A stretch of 64,000 nucleotides of DNA, from contig NC_042524.1 in the NCBI RefSeq assembly GCF_900963305.1, positions 384,501-448,500 on the forward strand, in the 5' to 3' direction. A program made the position numbers and the translations under genes. Below the pieces are notes generated by a model, which saw nothing but the letters and a program-made list of their open reading frames with translations, did no database searches and was not told where the DNA came from. Shown one piece after another: positions 1 through 11,597 of the stretch; the first letter of the stretch is position 1; every line of letters starts with the position of its first letter. This stretch comes from Echeneis naucrates (lineage: Eukaryota; Chordata; Actinopteri; Carangiformes; Echeneidae).

Positions 1-99
1 GGACGAGCTGGGAGACGAGAAGAAAAACAAATGGCTGATGAATGGCAAACCAAATCAAAACTAGAAGCTAAAGGAGGCTGAAGGTCAGGGGCCACTAAC

Positions 100-624
100 C
101 TGTGAAGGACAGCTGGGGTTGATGGACACGCTGCTGCGCCTGTACCGAGCCGAGGACACGGGACTGAAGACGGTCATCCCGTCACTGAGAGAGACAGGGG
201 ACAAAGAGAGGACATGTGAAGCTTTCGTCCCTAAAACGTCTGATAAACCGAATGACGGCTGGAGCTCCAGTTTGGTCAGAACCAGAACTTCTTTATGTCC
301 AATCAGCTGATTCATTTTGACAGATGGCTGCTAATTTAAATATCTTCAAATCTCAAGTTTTATCTGACCAATAAATGTCAAATGTTCAGACTACAATCAG
401 AAATAAAAGTTTCATACTCTCACAAAAACAACAACAGAAACAATCAGAGCAGTCCTTTGGTCTGATCCGGTTTCTGTTCCGGACCTGAAGGACGGCTGAA
501 GGGTTCGGGTGTAGTTCCCTCACCTGACGCTGGTAATCATGGGGGCGCTGTTCGACCTGCGCAGGGCCCCGCCCCCCGCCCCCCCAGCCGCGCCTGCGCA
601 CTGGTCCACCTCCATCCGTTCCAT
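100..624 (-). CDS. PABIR (FAM122)-family PP2A inhibitor, 5' part only
   Basis: Two exons are visible: 524-624 and 100-184, with donors at 523 and 99 and an acceptor just above 184. They encode the first 62 residues; the rest lies off the left edge. The start begins MERMEVDQ, then a Gly/Ala-rich stretch, then LRRSNSAPMITSVSDGM and SARYRRSSVSINPS. Human FAM122A/B proteins begin in the same way, with MELDLE, Gly-rich sequence, LRRSNSAPLI and an R-R-N/S-S motif. These proteins bind PP2A-B55 and inhibit it, acting in cell-cycle control; that role is family knowledge. The ATG at 624 was chosen because it precedes MEVD as in the family; the ATG at 615 is an alternative. Which paralogue it is cannot be told from 62 residues. 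Confidence 0.8.
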
Positions 625-1320
625 CCCCCGTTCCGCAGGCCGGCGGCGGCGGCAGCAGCGTCCGGACTCCGAGCGCCCGACGGCGGCGTTGAGCTCTACT
701 CGAGCCCGGTGGAAGCCCGACCCGCAGGCCTCAGGACCAGCAGACCCAGAGTCGCCCCGTCAGCGGACTGGACCCGGACTGCACCCGGACTTTACCGCAT
801 CCCCCCCGGAGCAGACCTTATCCCGCAGAGTCTGCGGGTCTGACCCACATTAAAGATCCGGGCTGCGCGTCACCCGCGTTACGGACTCGAACCCGAATTT
901 AACGGCTGCGACTTAAAACACTACTCCCGCCAAAAAGTCCACACAAAGTTCGGTGTCGGCGCGCAGAAAACTCCCGCCGTCCGGGAAACTTCCCCCGGTC
1001 AGCTGACGCCACTCTGGGCTTAGCTGTTAGCTAACTTGGTCCGAGCTCTGGACAAGCAAAATCGCCCGACCCGGTCCGGCCCGGTCCGGCTCCGTCCGGC
1101 CTCGGTACCCACGGAGTGTGCGTCACTCGGTCCCGGATGAGCCGGAGCCGGACCTGAACGGAGACCCGGACCCGCACAGAGACCCGGACCAGCAGAAAAA
1201 AAACAGTTTGAAAGATTTTTCCAACATGGTAGTTCGGCCGATCCGTCAATCCGGACGGAGGAAACAGCGGCGGCTGGCGGCCGGAGCCGGAACTGCAGCA
1301 CGGCGTGTTTAAATAAAGTT
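625..1320 (-). promoter_or_regulatory. GC-rich upstream region of the PABIR gene
   Basis: This stretch upstream of the PABIR start is rich in CpG, in contrast to the AT-rich DNA after about 1500. It looks like a CpG-island promoter with 5' UTR. The short open frames in it, for example 1118-1312 on the plus strand, match no family I recognise and are probably a consequence of GC content. No transcription start can be placed. Confidence 0.45.
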
Positions 1321-2455
1321 TCAAATAAAGTTTTAGTTCTCTGCTGACGTCATCGCCGTGTTTATAACTCCTGTAAATCATCTCCGATGTTTCATTTATC
1401 AGGCTTTGGTGACGTGTATTTAAACCCACCAATGGACTGACAAGGGTCAGTACCAGAACCCCGGAGCCCGAGACCTGTTTTTACAGCTAGTATCATTTAA
1501 TAAACAACGAGACAAACACAGGAAACAGCGAGCACTGAACGATTATTTATTAAACATTTTTTTTCTCCTTTAGCAAAATAATGACATATTTGTGGCATCA
1601 ACTATTAAAAATGATGGCTCTGTATTACTGATCATTTTAAATGCTGTTTTCAATAAAACGTCCATTATTTCATCTTTTCAATGTCCATTGTTGCCTCTCA
1701 GTCCAAGAATAATATTTAACATTAAATGTTGATTTCTAACTATGTCCATATTCTGAATTATTTGCTGAAATAATTCAATAACATTTACTCAAACTAAATA
1801 TTTACTTATTAAGCCCCCCCCCCCCCGCCTCCCACTGTTAAAGGAAATACTCCAAATAAAATACAGCATCCTAAATGGTGCAGGCTTTCAGCTGAGAAAA
1901 AGCTTCAGACTGAAGAACCAGCAGAACCTCAGAGGAACCACACAGGAAGCTCTGTCACAATGTGGGAATACTGTTGGAATATTGTGCTGTTTCCTTTGTT
2001 GTTGTGAAGCTCCCAACTCCTCCATCTGTTTCAAGTCGTCATCTCCAAAAAATGGTGAAACGGGACACCAGGAGGCTCGGCCTTTAACCCTTCACTGCCC
2101 CTCCGCAGACGGAGCCAGTGGAGACCTGGACCAGAGTCAGACAGACACAGTCCTCAACAGAGACCAGAGCCGTATCAAACAACCTTCCCAGGTCCCGGTT
2201 TTGTAAATTTGTGGGTCCAGAAGAAAAATGAGGCAGAGAGCAGGAAGTTCAAAGGGGTGGCTCCAAAATAAAAACCAACTGTAAATTACTGGACGAGTAA
2301 CAATAATCTGTAAACTATAATTAAGGACCACAAATAATTTAACCCCCCTAACCCTCTAAACCTAACCCATTTTTTCCATCAGGTCATTTTGTGTTTCTTT
2401 GCGTTTGACTTTCCTTTTACAAATTTTACACATATTTTGGATTAGGAGCCTTAAA
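1321..2455. other. Intergenic, no gene seen
   Basis: AT-rich DNA without recognisable exons. It contains a C-run near 1816 and lies between the diverging PABIR and SCHIP1-like promoters. Confidence 0.5.
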
Positions 2456-3086
2456 TCCAGGGGTCCAGGGTCCAGGGGTCCAGGGGTTTGGGGTCCAGGG
2501 GTCCAGGGGTCCAGGGGTCCAGGGTTCAGGGGTCCAGGGGTTTGGGGTCCAGGGTCCAGGGTCCAGAGTCCAGGGTCCAGAGTCCAGGGGTCCAGGGGTC
2601 CAGGGGTCCAGGGGTCCAGGGTCCAGAGGTCCAGGGGTCCAGGGTTCAGGGGTCCAGGGGTTTGGGGTCCAGGGGTTTGGGGTCCAGGGGTCCAGGGGTC
2701 CAGAGGTCCAGGGGTCCAGGGTTCAGGGGTCCAGGGATTTGGGGTCCAGGGTCTAGGGGTCCAGGGGTCCAGGGTCCATAGTCCAGGGGTTCAGGGGTCC
2801 AGGGGTCCAGGGTTCAGGGGTCCAGGGGTTTGGGGTCCAGGGGTCCAGAGGTCCAGGGTTCAGGGGTCCAGGGGTTTGGGGTCCAGGGGTCCAGGGGTCC
2901 AGAGGTCCAGGGGTCCAGGGTTCAGGGGTCCAGGGGTTTGGGGTCCAGGGTCCAGGGGTCCAGGGGTCCAGGGTCCAGAGTCCAGGGGTTCAGGGGTCCA
3001 GGGGTCCAGGGTTCAGGGTCCAGAGGTCCAGGAGTTCAGGGGTACAGGGGTCCAGAGGTCCAGGGTCCAGAGTCCAGGGGTCCAGG
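2456..3086. repeat. Minisatellite, GGGTCCAG-type unit (about 630 bp)
   Basis: Head-to-tail units of 9-10 bp on the theme GGGGTCCAG, mixed with variants containing GGTTCAG, GTCCAGA and GGTTTGG. The variants recur in blocks, for example GGGGTTTGGGGTCCAG, which suggests growth by block duplication. Long stop-free frames across the array are a product of the repeat. Confidence 0.95.
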
Positions 3087-3301
3087 ATGTAGAGTCTTAA
3101 GTCTGGTATTGTACAAGCAGTGGACTTGGGGGAGGGCAGGTCCTCCGGCCCCCCTGAGGGCCGTCTCCGCCCCTGGATCTTTCTGACTTTAAGTGTCTTC
3201 AGATACTTTTTCTCCCTCAACAACAAAGTCCTCAGACCCGGAAACGGACCCGGACCCGTGGTGGTTCTGGAGCTCCGTCTGTGGAGCCGAGAGGTTAAAG
3301 T

Positions 3302-3512
3302 TTGAGCGGCGGAAGAGCCGGGGGCCCGGAGGGGGGGTCCTGCCTTCCTTCAGCCGCTCCGAGGACATTTCTGCTTCCTCCAGCTCTCCTGGATCTGTCG
3401 GTGAAGCTTCGACGGGCCGCCGAACCGGACCCGGAGGCCGAGGAGCGGACGGGACCGGCGGGCAGCCGAGCAGCGACATGTCGGGCCGATCCGGGGCGGC
3501 TGGATGTGACTG
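3302..3512 (+). promoter_or_regulatory. GC-rich promoter and probable leader exon of the SCHIP1-like gene
   Basis: A CpG-rich segment ends in a good donor (ACTG, then GTAGGT) at 3512/3513. The next acceptor is at 4103, just before the coding ATG at 4110. An ATG at 3478 opens eleven codons before the donor. With the CAG acceptor that frame stops at the junction, making it an upstream ORF; with an AG two bases later it would continue into the main protein. Confidence 0.55.
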
Positions 3513-4109
3513 GTAGGTGGGTAAAACCTCCGAGTCTCCCCGCTGATGGTAAACAACGGCAGTCTGCGGCCGGGACACCTCAGCTCCACAGAACCGACAC
3601 CAGGGTCACTGCAGTCCGGATTTAGAGCCAGTTAAAGTTCAGTTCGGTTCGTGTTCGATAGAAGAAGACAGAAGATCACTGAAGACACAATCTGAAATCA
3701 GCTGACATGAAGTTTAGATGTGTTCATGATTCATCAGATTTTTATTGTTTAAAAAGACAGCTGACTGTTGACGTCATACATCCGGTTCAGCACTAAGCAG
3801 AACCACACTCAGACTGACCCATTATTAAACCTCCTGAACTTACTTCCTGGTTCAGGCTTTAGCCCCGCCCAGCACCTGTTAGCTCCACGCTACAGGTGAA
3901 ACATCAGACCAGGACCATAACTCTTCAGACCAGAATCAGAGCAGTTAGCATAATTAGCTGTGCAGTTTGTTAACTGGCAATAGCGGACACAGAGTTAGCT
4001 AATGTGCTAATGCTAACTCCACAATGACAGGTTCCTGAGGTTTGTGACGTTTTTTTATGGAAAATTAAAAAAAATAATCTTTTATCTTTAACTTTATCTG
4101 CAGAGGAAG

Positions 4110-5622
4110 ATGGAGGGAGAAAAAGAGACGGCCGAGGAGAAGGAGGAGGAGGAGTGTCACAATCACACCGCAGCAGCGTCCTATCCGGACTATCAGGACC
4201 TTCCCATCATGCACTGGGAGGACCTGAGCCAGCGGATAGCTGAGCTGGAGAAGCAGGAGCAGGAACGGAGGGAAAGGTCAAAGGTCAGCCCTGAAGAACA
4301 GGGGGGTTTATGTGTCAGGTTAGCTGTTAACGACAGACTACATATCCCATGAGCCTTTGAGTCCTTCTGCTTCTCTGAAGAGTGAAAGGTTTCCATAAGC
4401 AAGACTGAAACTCATGTAACACACAAAGGCACAAAAAGAAACACAGAGACACAAATAACAACCACTCTGATGGTGAAAAAAGTGGAAGGACAAAGGTTTG
4501 GTTGTCACTGTGGCCTGTTGTGTTCCCGCAGAGGGGGGTGGGGGTGAGGACGGGTGACAGTCTGGGGGGAGTGTGGACAGACGTCTGGGAGGAAGAGGAG
4601 GAGGAGGACTTCCGAAGGAATCGAGCCGCCGCCGTTACGTCACGGTAACATGGAGCTTCTGATGGTTTCATCAGTCTTTTATTTTGAAGCCTTCAGCTCG
4701 AGTCAGTCGGTCGGAAATGTGAATTTATTTTATTCGTCACTTTATCGTTTCTGACAGTTTGTGTTTTTGCTTCGTTGTTAAAAAAACAAAGTCCCGATGG
4801 GATGTCTCCTCTGTTTACAGATTTCACAACCATAGAAACCTGCAGCTGTGCTTCATCAACAACAGTGACAGTGAAGATGAGGATGCCACTGCCAGCAACA
4901 AGGTCATCTATTCTGGGGGGCCTGACCCAGATCTCATCCTGGTCCTGGACTTGGATCAGGTCCTGCTCCAGGTCCAGGTCCAAGTCCAGTTTCATGTTCT
5001 TGATGAGTCTTCTGAGTGATGAGCTTATATCTCCATCAGGTTTCCATGGGAACAGGGCGCAACGGTTGCCATGCCTCTGGGCTGAAGCAGGAAGTGGCCA
5101 CCGCTCTGAGGACGCTGAGAGACCAACTGCTGGCAAAGCAGAAAGAGAAGGAGGTAAAAATAAGAGCACAAAATGTCCACAAAACTAAAAAGAAGCACAA
5201 AGTCCTCAACAAACCAGCACCTGTATGTGTGTGTGTGTGTTGCAGCATCTGGCCGGCAGCAGTTGTGTTACCAAGCGGAAACATCTGGAGCGCCGGGACC
5301 TGCAGGAGCGTTCAGTACAACAACTGAGCAGCCTGAGAGCATCACTACAACAAGACGCACACGGTACACCAAGACACACACATCCTTGTACTCCTATCTT
5401 TGCTGGGACTCTCATTGCTGTTATGACCCTCAAACTTGATTTAAAACTGTAAAAAACAAACAAACACCCTCAGTGATGATGTAGCTTCCTCTTCCTGTCA
5501 GTTTTAATCCGGCTGGTTTTCCTCCAGCTCTGAGTTCCGAGCTGGTGGCCCACCTTTTGGTACGAGACCAGCTGAGGACGAAGCAGGACGCCATGCTGCT
5601 GGACGTCCAGGACCTCACCTAA
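4110..5622 (+). CDS. SCHIP1-like (schwannomin-interacting protein 1 family)
   Basis: Six coding exons, 4110-4283, 4532-4644, 4821-4902, 5040-5153, 5246-5363 and 5528-5622, join in phase to give 231 residues. Four stretches match human SCHIP1 in order. IMHWEDLSQRIAELEKQEQE corresponds to [36 protein letters not shown] corresponds to NLQICFVNDSGSDKDSD. A KRKHLERRDLQERSVQQL stretch lies where SCHIP1 has its conserved KR-L...DLRDMTIGQL segment. The C-terminus DQLRTKQDAMLLDVQDLT corresponds to DELHTEQDAMLVDIEDLT. Human SCHIP1 binds the NF2 product schwannomin and acts at the axon initial segment and cell cortex; the role here is inferred. The protein is much shorter than human SCHIP1 and lacks its long acidic N-terminus. 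It may therefore be a teleost paralogue and not the IQCJ-SCHIP1 orthologue. Donors at 4284 and 4903 are weak (GTCAGC, GTCATC). Confidence 0.82.
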
Positions 5623-8099
5623 GACCTGGACCGTGGACTGGATGGTCCACACCAGCCAGGACACTGGGACACTCCGAGAGAAATCAGGCTGCTGGTCCAC
5701 ATCAGCCGAGGAGACGTTAGCCGTCCTGCTAATCTAGCAAAGGGATAAATCAACAGCGACGAGAGCAACAAGAGAGTCACGTGTACGTCGAGTTGGAGGG
5801 AAATTAAAACAAACGAGACTGACGGATGAGTGTGATGAGGGCAGACGGACAACCGACAGGGAGAAGACAAACCAGCATCTCCAATCAGCTCCCAGAAACA
5901 TCAAGACACAGGAAGTGGTGAGTCTAAATGAGACGGAGAGGAGACAACAGGCTGAGGTCAAAGGTTAAACTTTAACAGCCCGAAAACTGGTTTCTTCTTC
6001 AGCGTCTATGATTAACAAAGTGTTCTTTGAACACATCAACTATTTACTGTTCAATTTTAAAAGTTATGTCAATTTCCTCTCACATGCTCAAAGTGGGTGG
6101 GACGTGTTTCTATCTGCCAATCAAACGTTTATTAAGCTCTGCAGGCTCATGTCAATCAAACTGAAGGGGAAGCAAACAGCTCAGGGTTTGATATTTAAAG
6201 CTTAAAAAATTAAAGATATTGATGGGGTTTTTTCCAAAATTTAACTGGAAGATTTCTGATTGAGTCAGAAATATCGAATATTAAAAAGCAAGAAGGGATT
6301 TTAAAACATTTAACATGAAAAAACATGTTAAAGAAAAGGACAAAATGTTCTGTTAGAATTAAACTTCAGGTAAAAAGAATAGTTGAATTTATGATACAGG
6401 AAGGCCATAATCAATGTTGAATATTGTGTTTGGTCATCAAATAGATTTGTTCTTTTTCTCAGGTAAACAAACCAACAGAGCAGTTTGACTTAAACAGATT
6501 TTGAGGTGAAAGACAACTTTGATCGTTTTTTGGATCAAATTTTATACTGAAATAATTTTTAGAAATCATTTTGTTTTTAAAAAGTTTGTGCCTTAGCAGA
6601 AAATGTAAAAATCCATATTCTATCACTTTCTTATCTGAATTTTATGAACTCTTGACAAAATGAGAGAAGAAGTTAAACATGATGAGCTCTTAACTTCTTA
6701 TTTAAGTGTCATTGTATTTTTTTACTTCATTACTCATTTTGTCTGTGATTATGAAAAGGGAACATCACACACAGCGTTTGTAGCACGACAACTAATACCT
6801 TGGTTGTTCTTTGAAACTATGAAGGGGAATTTCGCTAAGTTTAGTTTGGAAAAAAATGTAATTAAAAAAGGTAAAAGGTTCAGATTTATTCTTCAACAGA
6901 TATTATTCATTTGATTACATTACATTATTAATATGAATCATAAAACATCAGAGGAGGTCAGATGGACTTCATCTTTAATTGACGCTAAGCGCGTAATAAT
7001 CTTTTTCTTGCAGCCACTTTCTGATGTTTATGTCACTGAGCTGCTTTTTAGCTCATGAACATTTGAAGGATGAACTTCAGTTGGTTCGTTGACCAGCTGA
7101 GGACACAAAGAGCAGTGCCCGTTTTATGAACTAAGATTCTCTCACTGATCTGTGATAAGACGCTGAATGTTGGATGAATGGAGGGAAAATGTCTTCACTA
7201 ATAACTTTTACTCACGTATATTTAAAGTCACACTGAGATGTCAGCAGCTGAAGGGGAAACTTTCTGTCAGCGTGATGAAACTGAAGAAGAAGAAAAGTTT
7301 TTCCTTAAAAATCTGATTAACAAAGTGAACAGATTGTTCTTGGTTTCACTTTGACTTTAAGAATATTAACAAATGTATTTTAAAATGTAAATGAATTACA
7401 AATGTATTTGTGAATGTAAACATTAATTTTGAAATATATTTTGGGAGGCAGTCTGTCAGTTGTGTTTTTGTTCAGTGAAGAACCAGACTACTTTTTTTAT
7501 TTCCTCATGAAGTCAAGGTTCAACTTTGTTGTCATCTAACATCAGTCAACTTTACACTGAACCAAATTTTGTTCCTTGTGAGTTCAACCAATCAGAAGCC
7601 GCCTGCAGCAGAAAATCTCATAATTAAATTTGAGGAAGAAATAAATGGAAGGGTGGCGGCCTGACACCAACAAGGAAACTGTAATTTACTCAACAAAATT
7701 GGAGCTTGGTGTCCTCTGACTCAGCATTCACAATAATATATATATTACATTTTGCACATTTGGCAGATGATTTATGAAAGACAATAATGAATGAATAATT
7801 AGTTTTCTGTCAGTTATTTTACAGTAAAAATGGAGGCAAGTTGATAAAATACAGCTTGAAAATAAAGAGCAACAGATCACAGAGTGGAGCGCTGAGGTTT
7901 GTTGCAGTTGAATAAAGAGGAACTTTTTATGTGCTGCAGCTATTTTTAATAAACAGTCATTTGACGCTGCGTGTTGATTCATACCTCGGCTACCTGCACA
8001 CTGTTTGACCACCAATTGTGTTGCTGTTTGATTATACTCAACAAGCAGTACTTTGTCATGCAGCTGTGCGACGTGTGTGTTCGCTGTCAGAGGAAACAT
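5623..8099. other. Intergenic, no gene seen
   Basis: This is the 3' flank of the SCHIP1-like gene followed by AT-rich DNA. No exon-like ORF with family resemblance was found on either strand. Confidence 0.5.
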
Positions 8100-9718
8100 C
8101 AGTATTTACAGAATGAATCGCACCTGATGATGATGATGATGGAGGCGGAGATGGCAGAACGGCGGGGGAGGGGCCAACGTTTTCACTGTTCATTTCACTT
8201 TCTAATGAAAGCGTCAGATGAGGAAGGCAGAGTGACGAAGAGGAAGAGACTTCAGCAGCTTCGGAGGAACAGAAGGTGAGTTGCTGGTTTTCTCAGTTTT
8301 TGGTCTCAATCAGTCAGAAGAAGCTTCAGAAATATATAAAGATGTTTTTTCTAAAAAGGATAAGTGTGACTGAGTCAGCCTCGTGATTTTCAACCTGAAG
8401 TCTGTGAAGAGTCCACCAATGTTTAGATTGTGCTTTAGTTAGAATCTAGTTGGACTCGGGTTTTCATATCTTCACAACAAACAGTAACATAAAATCAGAA
8501 TTCACCCAGAAACTGTCCGGTGAACTTGGGCCTTAGCTTGCTAGCGTATGAGGGATGAATTTCATCTTTTGGACATTTATTTTTCATGATTTCCAACCTC
8601 AGTAGCTATAAACAGTGCATCCTGTGAAGGGATCTGGACCGCCTCCTGCTCTGCAGTCCTGGATTGAGTTTCATTCCTGCAGTTCTGACTGAATGAACGC
8701 TCATTAATTATTTACAGAGAAGCTGAAGGTTAGAGGAGAAGCCCCGACAGACCCTTCAGCCCCAAACAGACATTTCTGAGCCTCAAGCCGACACAGAACC
8801 TGGACCAGACGAGACAGAGAGGACCATGAAGGTAGGACATGTCTGATGGCTCTGGTGTCCACTTTAACTGGTCAGACTGGACATTTTCCATGTCTCGCTC
8901 CAGTGAACCGTTCTGAGACAGCTGAGTCCTCAAGGACTCAGTCCAGCAGTTCAGTCTGAGGAGTTTTCTCTGAAAATGACTTATAGACACTTGAATGTGT
9001 TCAGTCTGTTGAAAAGCTTCTGTGATCCGTCAGGTCGAGTACGCCCTTCATGAACTTTGATTCTTCTTTAACATCGAGCTTTAAATCAGGACAAATGAAT
9101 GAAAAGTCAGAGCACTACCAGAGTTCATGTGAATGTCTCAACTGAATTTGATGACAATGTTTCCAATAGTCATTGGACAGATCAGGACATGGACACTGGT
9201 CTCCACAGAGTTCTGCGATTGTGGCTAAAAACTGTGTGGACAGTTGGCAATGGACGGTCTGGTGTCTCCATGTCTTCATGGATCTTTGACACGATGGGGC
9301 ACAAACGTCCTCAGTTGTTTGAATGTGTTGTTGGATTGAAGCAGTGACCTGAGCGCTCCAACAGCTGGAACATCATCTTCCTGCCCTGCAGGGCGACTCC
9401 ATCCGCAGCGAGAAGTTTCCGGAGAGTGTCATTAATGATTAAGGGGCTAATTGAGCGAGACAGAGTCTTCGTCAGCAAAACGCCGGCGGTACACCGTGAA
9501 CGAGCATTTCCAAACTAATGACCATGTTTTCTGTTTTCTGCTCCCCTCCTCCACTTGTCCCAGAAACTCCAGAGACATGGACCAGCCGAGACGAGATAAC
9601 TGATCAGACAGATAAGTGAAGGAACCTTCAGTGACGGAGGAGGTGGGACTTCTGAGATGATGTCAGAGGAACCTGTGATCGATCCAGCTCTTCCAGAAAT
9701 AGCCTTCAGAAGTTGATC
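8100..9718 (+). other. Probable 5' untranslated exons of the P2Y receptor gene
   Basis: Three splice-like boundaries lie upstream of the receptor start: a donor after GAACAGAAG near 8276, an exon-like segment about 8719-8827 between TTATTTACAG and a GTAGGA donor, and an acceptor TGTCCCAG near 9564 leading into the segment with the coding ATG. None keeps a long coding frame, so they would be leader exons. Transcript evidence would be needed to confirm them. Confidence 0.35.
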
Positions 9719-11548
9719 ATGAGATTGAGCCAAAGCTCCGACGTCACTGCAGACGTCCGTTTGTTGGCGGCCAGTCTTCCAAATGCCTCCAGCAGCTTGT
9801 CCAGCTTGTCTCTGCCGCCTTCACCCTGCAGCTTTGACGAATCCTACAAGTACGTCTTCCTGCCTGTCTGCTACTCCCTGACCTTCGTCTTCAGCCTCAC
9901 TCTCAACTCAGTGGTGCTGCTGCGCTCCTGCCGCCATCATGGCGGCTGCTGTGGCAGCGGTGGTGGGCGGCGCTTGAACACCTCACTGATCTACATGGTG
10001 AACTTGGCCACTACTGACCTGATGTACGGCCTCTCGCTGCCCTTTCTGGTGGCGAGCTACGTACTGAGGGACAGCTGGGTGTTTGGGGACTTCATGTGTC
10101 GCCTTGTTCGATTCCTCTTCTACTTCAACCTCTACTGCTCCATCTTCTTCCTCACCTGCATCTCTGTGCACAGGTAAGAGCTACAGACACACTACTGCTG
10201 CTTCTGTTTGACTTTTGAGCCAATCAGAGGAGAAATGTTTGGTTTGGGTTCAAGGACCAGTAAGAGAATCGATCCAGTGTAATAAAGAACAAATGAAACC
10301 AAACCTGGTGTGAGCAGATCAGACTCCTTCCTTTAAAGCTACTAAAATCAGACATTTCTCTTAATTTCTTGTATTTATGTGAGGAAGCTTCAGCAAAACA
10401 GGAAGTGACCATGACACACACACATTTCTATTGATACCACCTTCATAATTGGATTCTTTTTTAGTTGGAACTTCATGGAAATGTTGGGTAACCATTTTGT
10501 TAAACCTGAATTCCTGGTTGGGTTTGGTTGTTTTTACTTGACTGGTCAGATTTAACTTCTCTTGAGTGGAAACTTTTAAAACTCGGAGGGGAGTAACTCC
10601 AGAGCGGTGAATTGAACGCATCCTGTTTTCCTCCACAGGTACTTGGGGATCTGCCACCCAATGAGGACCATCACCCTGGAGAGCAAGCGGGTGGTGAAGG
10701 GCACCTGTGCGTTGGTGTGGGTGGTGGTTTTCATCCTTACCTGCCCTATCTTCAGGTTTGCCCAGACTGGATATGTGAGGCGAGGGGGCAGTGGGGTCAT
10801 TGGGCCTGGAGGGGCGACGGACAGCGAGAACAGTACCGGGGAGCAGGAAGGGGAGGGGTACACAAACTGCTGGGACGACGCCATTGACAAGGAGTTTGCT
10901 GACTACGTCCCGTACGGTATCGTCCTCCACCTGCTGGGCTTCTTCGTGCCCTTTGTCATCATAGCCTGGTGCTATTCTCAAGTGGTCAGGACCATATTTC
11001 AGACTCTGCGTTCCCCCCCAAGCTCAATAGAAGGCGGCGAGGATGGTCAGGTGGTGGACGGAGTGGTAGAAGGAATTAGAGAAAGGGAGAGAACCTCTGT
11101 GTCCATCTCAGGCTCGCAGTACTCCCACTATATCCGGCGGCGGCGGAAATCCATCAAAACCATCGTAACCATCACACTCCTGTTTGCGCTCTGCTTCCTG
11201 CCCTTCCATGTGACCCGGACGTTGTTCCTTCTGCTGCGGCGGGGGCAGCTCGGCGGCTGCAACGCCATGAAGACCGTCTCCATCTGCTACAAAGTCACCC
11301 GGCCGCTGGCCTCCTGCAATGCCTGGCTTAACGCCCTGCTGTACTTCCTGACAGGAGACAAGGGCGCCCCCTGCTGCTGGTCGGTGGAACACACCATCCA
11401 CAGAGACCGTCGAAACGGCTCACTCTGGTGGCCGCTGACCATCCTGAAAAAGGACGGTGTGGGAGAGGACGACCAGGACGCAGCAGAGAAGGTAGAAAGG
11501 GAGGTGCACATGGAGAATGAGTCCAAGTCTTCAAGGGTCATATTTTAG
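9719..11548 (+). CDS. P2Y-type nucleotide receptor (P2RY2/4/6 group GPCR)
   Basis: Two coding exons, 9719-10173 and 10639-11548, give 454 residues. The order is a short N-terminus with Cys and FDESYKYVFLPV, seven membrane segments, a long second extracellular loop carrying an NST sequon and the NCWDD cysteine, and a long basic third intracellular loop. Nucleotide-pocket hallmarks are FLPFHVTRTLF in TM6 and YKVTRPLAS in TM7. The HRYLGICHP motif after TM3 is typical of P2RY4/6, and LTGDK after TM7 resembles P2RY4. Family members sense extracellular UTP, ATP or UDP at the plasma membrane and usually couple to Gq; the ligand here is unknown. Two oddities: the intron falls inside the Arg codon of HRY (residues 151-153), and the usual DPxxY of TM7 reads NALLY (383-387). 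The exact subtype is not assigned. Confidence 0.85.
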
Positions 11549-11567
11549 GAGCTTTTAGTTTTTTTTA

Positions 11568-11597
11568 AATAAAACACTCTTCGTGTGAAGAGTGTTT
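11568..11597 (+). terminator. Poly(A) signal followed by a perfect hairpin
   Basis: AATAAA at 11568-11573 lies 20 bases after the P2Y stop codon. It overlaps the start of an 11-bp perfect inverted repeat, AAACACTCTTC and GAAGAGTGTTT, with a GTGT loop (11572-11597). Confidence 0.6.

Noticed and set aside
1020-1432. ORFs in the GC-rich region upstream of the PABIR gene
   Set aside because: Overlapping frames on both strands in CpG-rich DNA, with no family match and no supporting splice sites.
2399-3186. Gly/Ser/Arg/Pro-rich ORFs (collagen-like appearance)
   Set aside because: They are translations of the GGGTCCAG minisatellite; several frames are open at once and Gly is not at every third position.
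9099-9347. An 82-residue plus-strand ORF upstream of the P2Y gene
   Set aside because: No family resemblance and no fitting splice sites; it is probably chance within the leader introns.
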